From positions 1,754,545 through 1,818,544 of the forward strand of contig JAJEKV010000084.1 in assembly GCA_021234155.1 (NCBI GenBank): DNA of 64,000 nucleotides. Direction: 5' to 3'. The stretch comes from Isoetes taiwanensis (Eukaryota; Streptophyta; Lycopodiopsida; Isoetales; Isoetaceae). The position numbers and the translations under genes are program-made. Below are positions 48,094-59,022 of this stretch, one piece after another. A model generated the notes under the pieces. It saw only the letters and a list, made by a program, of their open reading frames with translations, did not search any database and was not told where the DNA came from. The number at the start of each line of letters is the position of its first letter. Position 1 is the first letter of the stretch.

Positions 48094-48489
48094 AGGCCCA
48101 ACCGCGGGGTCTGCTCCTAGGTGCCCTCCAGAAGCGACAAATGCTACGCTGGAAAATTGCAGAGGCCACCAGCCACAAAGATATAGAAGAGAAGAGTCGA
48201 TCCAGCCCTCACTAGGTGGAACGAGAAGAAATCAACAGATGTTAAGACGAGCCGACACCAGGTGACTAGACTCAGAGGAGGGAGGGAGGGAAACTCTAGA
48301 ACCAACAGAATTCAGCTCAGAGGAAACACCGATGAGGAATGCTAATTCCCTCCCTCCGCACAGCAAGTTCTTTCGGCCGAGCTTTGGCGACGTGAGGGCG
48401 CTGCGGCATTTTTGCAGCTAAGGCGAGTCGCTGCACCTTAATCTAGCTAAATGCTAAGTTAGATTCCAATTTTTTTAAACCTAACATTG

Positions 48490-48978
48490 TTTTTTTTTTT
48501 TTGAAGGACGACAAGCTTTATTCACCAACTAAAAACTAGAGCAACATAAAATGCAAAGACAGGATTATAACCCTAGTGGATAAACCGATCTAACTGAGCA
48601 CAACCACCTGCCTATGCAAAAGAATGAATCCGAAGGTAAGTATGCCAGATCAGTACTTTCTTCTCTTGATCAAGAGAAGAACAATTGTAAGCCATAACAA
48701 TTTTATTTTGCGCCCAATGAAGAACAATCTCATCTGCACTATCTACGCCCTTAAAGATAAACAACCTCCTTCTCTTCCAGATTGACCATAAAAGCCAGCC
48801 ACATACGAGATGAAAAGCTCGTTTCCGTAGTGTGGGCCAAGCATCAGGATAGATAGCAAGCAAAATTTGCTGGCTAGATCGAGACGTGCCAAATAGGGTG
48901 AACAACCAAGACCATGCCTGCCGAAGCCGCTCACACAAGAAAAAACAATGCTCAATACTCTCAACCCGGACAGAGCTC
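48490..48978 (-). mobile_element. LINE-B 3' part (interrupted by LINE-A)
   Basis: Poly(T) at 48490-48502 is the poly(A) tail on the minus strand. The frame reads RVESIEHCFFLCERLRQAW...HSFA-stop, the zf-RVT and C-terminal part of ORF2. It continues from 50952-52306 once LINE-A is removed: RCLRVNRLVHNG runs into the VESIEHCFFLC block, the same order as in LINE-A. Confidence 0.88.
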
Positions 48979-50940
48979 TTTTTTTTTTTTTTTTTTTTTT
49001 TGAAGGACGACAAACTTTATTGAAACTCCAAGCCAAAAGCAAAATACAAATGCAGAGGCGGGAATAAAGTCTCAGAGGATAATCATGAACCACTGAGTAG
49101 AACCACCAGCCTATGCATAAGACAACACACTCAAATAGGACTCAAATATCAACGTCCTTGGGGGGAGCAAGCTTAAGAGCAATGGTAAGCCTTAACAATT
49201 CTAGCTTGTGCGTCCCGGAGGACAACTGCGGGAGGAATATCAAACCCCGAAAGATAGAGCGGTCTCAAGGCTTCGGATGGACCACAACAACCATCCTGAT
49301 GCTAAATGAAATGCTTGGCTCCGCAACTTATTCCAAGTATCCGGATAGACAGCCAGAAGCACTTGCTGACTTGTCAATGTCACATGAAAAAGAGAAAGCA
49401 GCCAAGACCAAACAGGCTGGAGATGAACACATAAAAAGAAACAATGCTCAATGGTCTCGTCCCTTTGCTTTGCAAAGGCGAGTGTCGACACTCGAGGATC
49501 AAATCTGTGGACAAGCACGTTCACACGAGGGCATCTGTGAAGAATCTGCCACCAAAGCACAGAGCCCAAGTCCACATACGTCTCCAATTAGGAAGTGAAA
49601 GCTGAAGGGACCACCTAGTGGATGGCGGAAGGATATCACTATTGACAAGCAGCCTATACATAGAATTCACAAGCCTATGCTCATGAATACTCTGGTGAGA
49701 AACCCACATGTACCCTTCAATAGCCTCTGGAGCAACCAATGGCAGAGTACTAGCAACCTTTTGCCAAATAGGTCTGTCCCATCGAGACAATGAGAATTTT
49801 GTTTGAAAGATTTGCCATGTCGCTAACTGGCCAGAATCATACCATGCCGCAATTGTCAAGATTCCTGCTAACCTCCAGCGCCGTTGAGTTAATGGATGAA
49901 CCGAGGCACAAAGTGGAAGATTATTTTCCACAGGTATCCACCAACAAGGGGCACTCAACTGATGACAAGCAACAAGATCCATCCGAAATAGGGTCCGTGT
50001 CGTCTCCCATGACTCCAGCAAGCCTTTCAAAAAAGGAGAGGCATTAGGAAAAGGGCATAGCTGATAAAAGAGACTCCAAGGAAGAAGCGGTTTTAATGAA
50101 GCTTCCCAAAAGGAACACAATGTGCAAGTGGATTTGCTTCACCAACCGCACTGTGTGAGTCAACCATATCCTTAAGGATCCTCCAAATGAATTTAGAAAT
50201 TAGAATCTTACTCTGCAAATGGAAGTCTGTCATACCCAAACCACCTGCAAATTTTGGCTTGGTGCATTTGGACCATGCAACCTTGACCACAGCATGCTCC
50301 TCAGTCCCACCCCAAATAAAATTACGGACAATCGTAACAATCACCTGAAATTTTGACTGAGAAGCCAGAAGGGCAGAGGCCATATAGACATGGGAATTAC
50401 TTAAAACATACTTAGCAACAGTTATTCGCGCTGGCAGAGAGAGCTTAGCAGTATTCCACCAAAACAAATGCTTATGTAACCCTTCAATGATAATATCCCA
50501 TGCATCAGAGGTAGAAATATGAATACCCACAGGTATACCAAGAAGTTTGGTAGCCTTCCCATGAGGAAGCACCTTCCAAGGAAAATCCGCAACACAAGAA
50601 GGCACAACCCCATCAAGCGTCCATAATGCAGAACACTTTGGCCAACCAACAAGAACTCCAGATGCTAAAGAGAAAGTATCAAGAAGAAGCTTTGCATTCT
50701 GAAGATTGTCTGTGTCAGCAACAAGAAAGAGGAACGTGTCATCAGCATACTGGTTACAAATTTCCTGTGAACCATCCTCCATACTCAACCCCTGCACTAT
50801 CCCATCCTGCATGGCCTTAGCAAATAGCTGTGAGAGGACATCAGCTACTATTGTGAACAAAAGTGGAGCTAATGGGCAACCTTGGCGAACACCTCGCCCA
50901 ACTGAGAAAACAGTGGCGAACACCTCGCCCAACTGAGAAA
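48979..50940 (-). mobile_element. LINE-A, 5'-truncated copy nested in LINE-B
   Basis: Poly(T) 48979-49001 is the tail. The 11-bp target duplication GGACAGAGCTC lies at 48968-48978 and 50941-50951. The minus frames 50093-50932, 49521-50120 and 49240-49587 give RT from GVRQGCPLAPLLF, with YADD at 50749-50738, through the thumb to zf-RVT (IEHCFFLC), broken by frameshifts near 50100 and 49550. Endonuclease and ORF1 are absent. At the 5' end GGCGAACACCTCGCCCAAC is duplicated 31 bp apart (50884 and 50915), a typical imprecise end of target-primed insertion. Confidence 0.92.
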
Positions 50941-50951
50941 GGACAGAGCTC

Positions 50952-52306
50952 TGAAATCCGATTATCCATTATGGACTAACCTGTTGACTCTGAGGCATCT
51001 ATGGATCACTTGCCACCACAAAACTACTACTTTGGGATGAAGCAGCTTATCCCATACCCATATCCAAACACTTCTCCATTGTGGCTGAGGGACCTGAAGA
51101 TGCCACCTATTAGATGGAGGCAGGATTTCAGAATGCAAAAGCAATTTATACACAGAAGACACAAACCGCCCTGGCTGGATATCCTGATGGCAACCCCATA
51201 CGACTACGTCAATCTGTGGACCAAAATCCTGTGGCAACAATGCAGCAATATGATTCCAGATTACTCTGTCCCATCTATATAACAAGAACTTTGTTCTAAA
51301 TGCTTCCCATAACATGAGATGATCAGACTCATACCAAGCTGCAGTAGTGCTTATACCAGCTGCTATCCATCGTCGTTGTGTCTTTGGATGAACAACCACA
51401 CTTAGAGGCACATTCTCTGGAGTGTCCTGCAAAGGAATCCACCAGCATGGAGTGGACAACTGAAGACATGCCTCAGGATTAATATGGAAAAGAGACCTGA
51501 CAGTGTCCCAAGCAGCAAGCAACCCCTTTAGAAAGGGAGAAGCATTAGGATACGGGTGCATATGATAAAGCAAAGCCCAAGGAAGGAGGGGCTTAATGGT
51601 GGCCTTATGAAATGGGAGACAATGCTGAATCGACTGCACCAACAACCTCAGGCCAGGAGAATCATCCTTACCAATGAAAATCCTCCAAATAAACTTTGAT
51701 ATCATCACCTTGCTTTGGAGGTGAAAATCCAACATACCAAGACCACCAGCTGCCTTAGGTCTAATGCATTTCGCCCAAGCTACCTTGACCACCGCTCCTA
51801 ACTCATTTCCACCCCAAATAAAATTTCTGACGATACGCACAATCTCCTCCATCTTACACTGCGGAGCTAATAGAGCAGACGCCATGTAGACATGAGTATT
51901 ACTAAGAACACATTTAGCCACAGTGATTCTACCGGGCATGGACAGTTCAGCTGTATTCCACCAAAACAAGTGCTTTTGCAACCCACTAATGATTTCATCC
52001 CAAGCATCTGAAGCAGAGACGTGAATTCCAACTGGGATACCAAGCAACTTTGTGGTATTGCCATGCAGAAGAATCTTCCATGGATAGTCCAAAATACAGG
52101 GAGGGATGGGACTATCCAACGTCCACAAAGCTGTACATTTTTGCCACCCTACAAGAACTCCTGATCCTACGGAGAATGTGTCGTCCTTGAGAACCATCGT
52201 CCATTGGGAGGCCTTGAATAACGCCATCTTGGGTAGCCACGGAGAAGAGCTGGGATAATACTTCTGCCACAATTGTGAAAAGCAAGGGTGCTAAGGGACA
52301 ACCATT
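50952..52306 (-). mobile_element. LINE-B RT and post-RT part
   Basis: The minus frame 50962-52272 runs through the RT connection region (TKLLGIPVGIHVSASDAWD, SKVMISKFIWRIF) to the zf-RVT start. The 5' end is truncated at GCPLAPLLF (52306). About 90 bp holding the catalytic YADD are deleted near 52193, as comparison with LINE-A and 470-600 shows, so this copy is dead. Its 3' part is at 48490-48978. Confidence 0.9.
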
Positions 52307-52858
52307 AAGTTTGAACACTGTATACCTGTTATTTTCGAACCTCTTTTAAGACCAAACATTACAGTGGAAACTATATTGTGCTTTACCTATAGAATATGAT
52401 TCTTAAGGGATGCACTATTAGTATTCTGTGTGATAAAATAAAAAAGAGGCTAGTCTTGAATTCTTGATGATGCTTGGAGCAAGGGAATCAACTCTAGGAG
52501 TTATGATAGAGAATCCAATTGGAATTCATGAGAATATACACGAACCAATTAGCTATAATTGGTGTATTATTTAATTATGAGGCAAGGTCTCCAGAAATGC
52601 AAGAGTTAACCTGGGGTTGATCTTGCAATAGGACAAATAACATCTCTGATGAAAGATTAGAGTGTGAGGTAGGGTTGTTAGAAGCTTGCTTCTAATTAGA
52701 TCTATTGTATTAACTATCCTAACATATATAAGGCAGTCTCATTTTTTGTTTGAGAAATTAATATTTCTTTGAGGAGCTCTGGTATTGACACGTGTATATG
52801 GAACCTAAAACTAAAAAAAAAATGACCGTGAAACAAAAACTCCGTCCCCTGTTTCTTG
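52307..52858. other. Unassigned spacer
   Basis: This AT-rich sequence has no gene or repeat that I recognise. Confidence 0.4.
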
Positions 52859-53131
52859 CTATGCAAGCAATCCGAGCTTTGGATTATGCTTCTTAAGGGC
52901 TTCTTCAGCTGTCTCCGGTGCAAGAAATTTTGCTGCTTCCGGTGAGGCTGGATCCACCGCAATAGCGGCCCTGGCAGGGCATGGATCCACTTTCAGAATT
53001 AATAAAAAATTTACGGGTGTTGATCGCATTTGATCAAAAGAAACTTCAGATTTAAGGCTCCAATCAGGAAAAACTGGGCCAGAAGCACGCGGTTGTTTGT
53101 GTTCTTCAAAGAATAAAAGTTGCAGATTCAT
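52859..53131 (-). CDS. Hypothetical 90-aa ORF
   Basis: ATG at 53131 opens 90 codons (MNLQLLFFEEHKQPRASGPV..., ending EEALKKHNPKLGLLA). Composition looks protein-like (Ala/Pro/Glu-rich second half), but I recognise no family. It is divergent from the carrier fragment beginning at 53383, with 250 bp between. It may be another gene fragment. Confidence 0.35.
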   Translation of the reverse strand: MNLQLLFFEEHKQPRASGPVFPDWSLKSEVSFDQMRSTPVNFLLILKVDPCPARAAIAVDPASPEAAKFLAPETAEEALKKHNPKLGLLA

Positions 53132-53382
53132 GGCGCAAGACAGATCAGGTTTTGCAGAGCTCAATTACGGCAATCTATGCCCTAGCCTTTTATAAGAATA
53201 TATTAGGGTTCTTGAGCTGTACTTCTGACCGATTGAAAGCAAGAAAACTTTGGAAAACCAGAACCCATCAATCGTAGTTCCCTGGCTTGCTTCAACACTG
53301 CGCAAAAATCAGATTTGGTTTTTGGCAAAACTCAGATTTTGGAGCGCAGGGTTCTTGGGGAATTTTTAATTTCTTGATCGCC

Positions 53383-53935
53383 ATGGGCTTCTCAGAGGTC
53401 CCCGCTGTTCTTGGTAAGGCCAAGTTGTCCCTCTGTTGGCCAAGTTATATTTGCTCTGATTATTGACACTTCAAATGTTCAAGGATCACAAGGTTTGGTG
53501 ATTTTGCAGTATATATTATATACTGTTAATGCATAGCTATAATCTTGCAATTAATCAGAAGCTAAAAGCAAATTGTGATGTTATTTTAGGCGCTAGTGCG
53601 GTCTCTGGATTCTTTGCATCTGCATGCAGTCTACCATTTGACTATGTGAAGACTCAAATACAGAAGATGCAACCTGGTCCTGACGGCAAGTATCCCTATT
53701 CTGGATCTTTTGACTGCGCCTTGAAAACTCTTAGAACAGGTGGACCTTTAAAATTTTATCTTTGGGTTTGGAACATCTTGTATTCGTATTGCGCCTCATG
53801 TGATGGTGAGCTCTAAGACCTGGTATAAAAACTTCGATGCATGATGGTTGAACTAGCTAATCTTGGATGCATGTGTTTGGCGGAGATGACTTGGATTTTT
53901 CTAAATCAAATACGAAGCTTGAAGAGACCGTTGGA
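53383..53935 (+). pseudogene. Mitochondrial dicarboxylate/tricarboxylate carrier, C-terminal fragment with introns
   Basis: Three exon pieces are in order. 53383-53413 reads MGFSEVPAVL plus G, 53590-53805 reads ASAVSGFFASACSLPFDYVKTQIQ...GKYPYSGSFDCALKTL and IRIAPHVM, and 53886 onward reads MTWIFLNQIRSL. Introns 53414-53589 and 53806-53885 have GT...AG ends and join in phase. PFDYVKTQIQKMQ is the mitochondrial-carrier signature (PxDxxKxxxQ) of repeat 3 of the plant 2-oxoglutarate/malate carrier (DTC), an inner-membrane exchanger. The first two carrier repeats are missing. One extra base near 53760 (after KFY) shifts the frame. It is a gene fragment, next to a Helitron. Confidence 0.88.
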
Positions 53936-55380
53936 CTTTGATTTTTCTGATTCCTTTTTAAGTCTGCAACCACAATTCTTTTTATGGTTCTTCGATTTCT
54001 TCTTGTTGGAATTTGGCCACGAAGATAGAACATTAATATTTTCGAGGATGGTGCATAATCGATAGAAGATGATACATGACAATAAGCTTGGTCTTTGCCA
54101 AATCCTCTTTCCGGCGGTGTTCATGTTTAGCATTTCAATGTATGGAGGTTTATGGTGCATTATAAATCTGCACATATAGACTGAATTATTATGCCACAAA
54201 CATCACATAATTGGGAAGATGTTTTCTGTAAATACAACATAGTGGCAAGAGATCTGTATATCCATAAAAGTTCACAGTTCGTTTGCAGAAAAGGTTGTTT
54301 TGGGTGTTATCAATTGAGGCGAGATGAGCATGTGAGGTTCTTTCATGCAATCCTATATATCCTATCCTTTCATGCAATCCCAACAGAATTATAGCACATC
54401 TATGAGAATTATAGCACGTGTCAACTAGATGGAGACGGTAAATACACCATGATGATTGATGTGACCTTCATGCTTTGTATTATTATTTGTCAATCATTGT
54501 GCGTAATATGGGATTGAAATATTTGGATATATGCCTTGTGTTTATTGGCGATTCTCCATTATTATAATATATATCATCGTATCATATCACCTAGATTTGG
54601 AATGGGATTGTGCATGTGCCCTTGTGCTAATTTGAAATTAGGGAACGTGTCCATATAGTTCCATATAAATAGAGAGTGTTATCAAATGTTCGAACACGGT
54701 TGGGTTATTTGGTATTTGGACTTTGCACTTCTTACATTTCTAAGGTAGCCCTATTGCTCATTGCATTGCTAAATTCCCCTTTTCTCATCGATTTTTTTCC
54801 TCTTACAATGTTATAGGCCTTTAGTATTATTTGTTATTTCAAGTTATTAAATATATACTCTAAGTTATTTAGATGCTTATGAGTTGACAATGGCCCTTCA
54901 TTTTAGATGGGCATGCCATTGTCGGAGGCCCTTGTTATGATGACATCTAAGATAAAAAAATTCTATATATAACAATTAAAGGGAAGGGAGATGAGTTATA
55001 CCACGTCGAGTGTGGTTGGATCCAAGGATCTTCAAAGCTTCTTTTTGATACATTAGCTGTGGATCGTTTTCTCCCTAATTCGTTTCTTAATAAACTAGAA
55101 GTGATGGAAACAAATTATCCATCTAGCGTCATATTCTACTACCTTGAAAAATACATGTAGGCATCTTCAAAGTGGAGGCCGAAATGGTGGATGGTAGGAT
55201 AGAGGTTGGGATATTTAGTGACAGTTAATTTATTAGTTGATAGTTGGTCATGCGTGGATTATCGAGTGTACCTTTGAATATTTTAATAGTGATATTGACA
55301 CATATTTAATGTTACGCGGATATGTGGGGATTGATATGTGCATGTTTAGATCTATTTTAATTTGGTTTTTCTCTCTTGCA
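53936..55380. other. Unassigned region between carrier fragment and Helitron
   Basis: The carrier frame runs on to 54065 without family similarity. The rest is AT-rich with short ORFs only. If the Helitron captured the carrier fragment, its 5' end would lie to the left of 53380. I see no clear 5' TC terminus. Confidence 0.3.
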
Positions 55381-55382
55381 TT

Positions 55383-55700
55383 GTAGTACATGGCGGAATT
55401 AGTTGAAAGGACCGCTAAGGCTATAGTTGAACTAGATAATGGGATTGATGAATCCTCAACTGGACATGGTATGAATACACATTTGAACAATAAAAAGAAG
55501 TCCTCCAGTGATGACGAAGAAATTACAATCACAGGTGGATAGGCTCTCTGAAGAGCTAGAAAAAATGTCCAAGGATTCTATGACTCTTTCAATCAGTACT
55601 AAAAGGCTTACCGCACAACTGACTCGTCTCAATCGATTGTTGCAAATTGTTGAGGCTAATGATGCTGTCATGATGGGAGTATCAGAAGGAGATTTTTAGA
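55383..55700 (+). CDS. Small coiled-coil ORFs at the Helitron 5' side
   Basis: A frame from ATG 55391 reads MAELVERTAKAIVELDNG... An overlapping one (55511-55699) reads MTKKLQSQVDRLSEELEKMSKDS and LTAQLTRLNRLLQIVE, heptad-like and probably a coiled coil. They overlap in different frames. They may be exons of one small gene or a captured fragment. I recognise no family. Confidence 0.3.
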
Positions 55701-55968
55701 TGAATTGATCACTTTGTGTGCTTGTGATAACTAGAAAATCATGGTATTATTATGACTGTATTATAAGATACATCTTTGCTTGTGATATTTAAATAACCAT
55801 GCTATTAATATGGATGTGTTATAAGATAGATATTTGCGAGACCATATATGTTAGCAGTATAAGCCCATTATAATGAATCGATTATAAGACATGTATTCAT
55901 GTTACATAATAAATAGACGGTACTTTTTAGATCTTAAAAGCAATGGTCTATGTTGTAGAAGGAACAAT

Positions 55969-56455
55969 GAATTGTGTTAGAACCATCACAAGAAATATGT
56001 TGTGATATGAATTTTAAAGTGTGCCATGGACCTTATGCTATGTAGTACATTGATATTATTTTTTAGATGTTATAAATAGCGACTCGTGTCTTAGAACGAA
56101 CGATGGATCGTGTTAATAATGCCATTTCTCTCTTATTGCAGCTACAGCCACTGATGTCGGTGTTATTTCAAAATACGCGATTTTCGGAGGATGTAAACAT
56201 GTGAGTTGTTAAATGAATTGTGTTAGAACCATCACAAGAAATATGTTGTGATATGAATTTCAAAGTGTGCCATGGATCTTATGCTATGTAGTACATTGAT
56301 ATTATTTTTTGGATGTTATAAATAACGACTCGTGTCTTAGAACGAACGATGGATCGTGTTAATAATGCCATTTCTCTCTTATTGCAACTACAGCCAATGA
56401 TGTCGATGTTATTTCAAAATGTGCGATTTTCGGAGGATATAAACATGTGAGTTGT
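55969..56455 (+). repeat. 246-bp tandem duplication containing an exon-like unit
   Basis: GAATTGTGTTAGAACCATC at 55969 recurs at 56215. Each copy has TTATTGCAG or TTATTGCAA before CTACAGCC and ends AACAT-GTGAGTTG, so an acceptor, a ~60-bp exon-like block and a donor are duplicated together. The second copy has lost the AG of the acceptor. Confidence 0.75.
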
Positions 56456-57256
56456 TCTTCTACATCGTTTTGTGCTACAAGAATATTTGAATTAAATATG
56501 GATGATAATGCATCAAATCCAACTGAAAATCACATAGAATTAAATATGGATGATAGTGCATCAATTTCAACTGAAAATCATCTGAGCGAGAGGGATGAGA
56601 CGATATGCAAATTTGCGAGCAATGGCGAGAGAGCATGCTAGACAACGTTTGTGTGAGAAAATGGGACAGCGACCAAGAAAACGTCAATCCAGGATAGTTA
56701 GCGTGCCAACCCGAGCTTCCTCGTCCACGTCTGGAATTAGAATAAATGAAAATGCTCCAAATTTAGACATTTTGTCTACTAATGGGCGTGGAGTCACTCG
56801 AGGAGTCATGGTATGGGTAGTTGCTTGGCGAGCAAAATAGATCTGATCGGGATGGTATGCTAGGACCGAAGTGAGGGAGGTAGGGAGGAAGCACGGCGTA
56901 GGCAAAGAGAGAAGTATGCAAATTTGAGTGAAACTTTCGAGAGGTAGTTCGTGATTGTGATCGAGACAACGATCAAGACAACTACATTCAATGACAATGG
57001 AATAAGTTGATCCGGCTCTAAACGTTTTATCAACCAATGCGGGTGAGTTGCTTTCGATGGGTCACGACAATTGTGGGCGACGAGAATACATGCAGAGGTG
57101 GTGGTATGCAAGGTTAAGCGAAGAGGGTAGAGAGGAAGTGCGCCATAAACGAAGGGGCGTTATGCAAACTTGCCCGGCGAGGAGAGGGATCGCGGTAACG
57201 CGTCTAATAGAGAGAACGTCGATGAACATAGATGATGCGAGATACATCATCCGGCT
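56447..57256 (+). pseudogene. Helitron ORF N-terminal, Arg-rich region
   Basis: It starts with a 16-residue duplication (ELNMDDNASNPTENHI / ELNMDDSASISTENHL, 56475-56580). Arg-rich pieces in changing frames follow: RRYANLRAMAREHARQRL, EARRRQREKYANLSE and EEVRHKRRGVM. Plant Helitron proteins commonly begin with such Arg/Glu repeats. It is interrupted by several stops and shifts. Confidence 0.55.
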
Positions 57257-57898
57257 ATGTTGATGTGCAAGCGGGTAGTGTGGAGGAGAACTCATTGTCA
57301 AGAACAATTGCGCATTGGCGGGCTGCGTCGCCAACATATGCGATCGGCGATCGATCGTAAATTCATGATGTGTGCATGGAATAAGCGATGCACGTATTGT
57401 CAAATTCCTTTGCTGAACGTTGAGCAAAATGGATTCTGTTGTAATAAGGGTAAGTGGTTGCTCCCGCAGTTACCTCCATTGCCTAATGCACTACTTAACT
57501 TATACGACATGTCGGGCTTCAATGGAGTATGTAGAAAGATAAATAGATTATTTTGCTTTAGTGTGCTTGGAGTCGATGGAGAGTTTGTCAATTTGGACTT
57601 CCCTTCATCTGTGACGATCATGGGGCGTACATATCATCGGTTGCTTCCAACAAGGGACACGGGAAATCCCATACATGGGTATATATATGACGATACACAA
57701 CGTTATGTGCAAGCATGTCGACAAAATGTGCCCTTTCAGTGGATTGCAACTATTGGTTCAGTACTTGATCAAGTAAATCCATTTATTAGAAATCTTCGGA
57801 CAATGGGAAGTATGCATATGCCTTCAGCATATATTACGATTCAAGGAATTATTGGAAGTGATGAAATAGCGGCAATTGCAGAGGTCAACGATCGGTGA
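57257..57898 (+). pseudogene. Helitron ORF: zinc-finger and pre-Rep segment
   Basis: Contains C-TYC-...-CC-NKGKW, then LPPLPNALLNLY, FNGVCRKINRLFCFSVLG, the G-RTYHRLLP and YIYDDT blocks. This is the order found upstream of Rep in plant Helitron helicases. It ends at a TGA after AEVNDR; the continuing sequence needs a frameshift to reach FMNILDPMYEPLQYPLLF. Confidence 0.85.
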
Positions 57899-57958
57899 TA
57901 TTGCATCTCGAAAGTTCTGTGATTTTGGGCTCATAGCTTTGAAGGTGAACCAACTTTT

Positions 57959-58330
57959 ATGAACATTCTTGATCCCATGTATGAACCTTTACAATATCCA
58001 CTTCTTTTTCCACACGGGACGCCAGGTTGGGGTCCCAGAAATGAATACGGTCTCACACAATTACAATGGTACAGATCACGACTGTTGCATGATAGGTTCC
58101 TTCGACTAGGCCGTTTATGTGGGGAGTACTTAGTTGACATGTATTCACGGATTGAGGATGCAAGATTGAATTACTTTAGAACATCTGCCTTTCGAAATAG
58201 GAGAATCCAATACGATGAGGATTATTACGAGCGAGAAAATGGCGATCAAAATGATGTTATCTTGCCTTCGTCATTTTTGGGTTGTCAACGCCGGTGTTCT
58301 CACAAGTTGCGAGATGCTTTGGCTCTCTAG
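57959..58330 (+). pseudogene. Helitron-like N domain
   Basis: MNILDPMYEPLQYPLLFPHG, then YRSRLLHDRFLRLGRLCGEY and RIEDARLNYFR are the Helitron-like N-terminal domain blocks. The frame breaks at 58330; GRPTFFITMT continues in the next frame. Confidence 0.9.
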
Positions 58331-59022
58331 ATCAAAGGGTCGTCCAACTTTCTTCATTACGATGACGGACGAATACGGATTGGCGAGAAATAAAGGTGCT
58401 CTTGGACACGACCGAGAATGCATCGATATACCTATGATTTGTAATGCGATGTTTTCATGGAAGGTTACAACGATTAAAGAGTTGTTACATAAATTTTTCC
58501 AACGCATATCATACATAATAACTTGGTGGTGGAGTTCCAAAAGCGAGGACTTCCACATTCACATCTTTGTTACGTCTTGAACGGATATACCAATAGAATG
58601 TGTTGATGAAATTATATATCTGAGAACTACCTAGTGATCCAATTCTTGAGCACGGGTTGAAAAATTCATGATTCACAGACATTCTAACGGATGATGCCCC
58701 CACGTAATTCTTCTTGCTGCTATAAATATCCAAAACTAGTTAATCCAACGACACACCTTGACTCTAAAGGCTACGTACAATACATGAGGAGAAGTATAGA
58801 TGATGCTTGGGTAGTTCCATACAATGCATTCCTCCTCCAAGAGCTCGATTGCCATATTATGGTTGACATTGCATCCACCGTGCATGTCTTCTCTTATCTG
58901 TATAGTTATATATATAAGGGTTTTGATACTGCGAGATTTCAGATAACCCAAGATAGGCATACAAATGCAGATTTGTCGTCGGGTCCTGAACAACGAATAG
59001 GCGGGCCACGCAAGATCATATG
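58331..59022 (+). pseudogene. Helitron Rep (HUH) domain, frame-shifted
   Basis: GRPTFFITMT is followed by EFQKRGLPHSHL, where H-S-H (58555-58563) holds the HUH metal-binding histidines. After another break come YKYPK, PYNAFLLQELDCHIMVDIA and YLYSYIYKG (Tyr codons 58895-58913), the Rep tyrosine motif. Rep nicks one strand and starts rolling-circle-type transposition. The order of motifs is normal, but at least two frameshifts separate them, so no intact Rep can be made. Confidence 0.88.
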
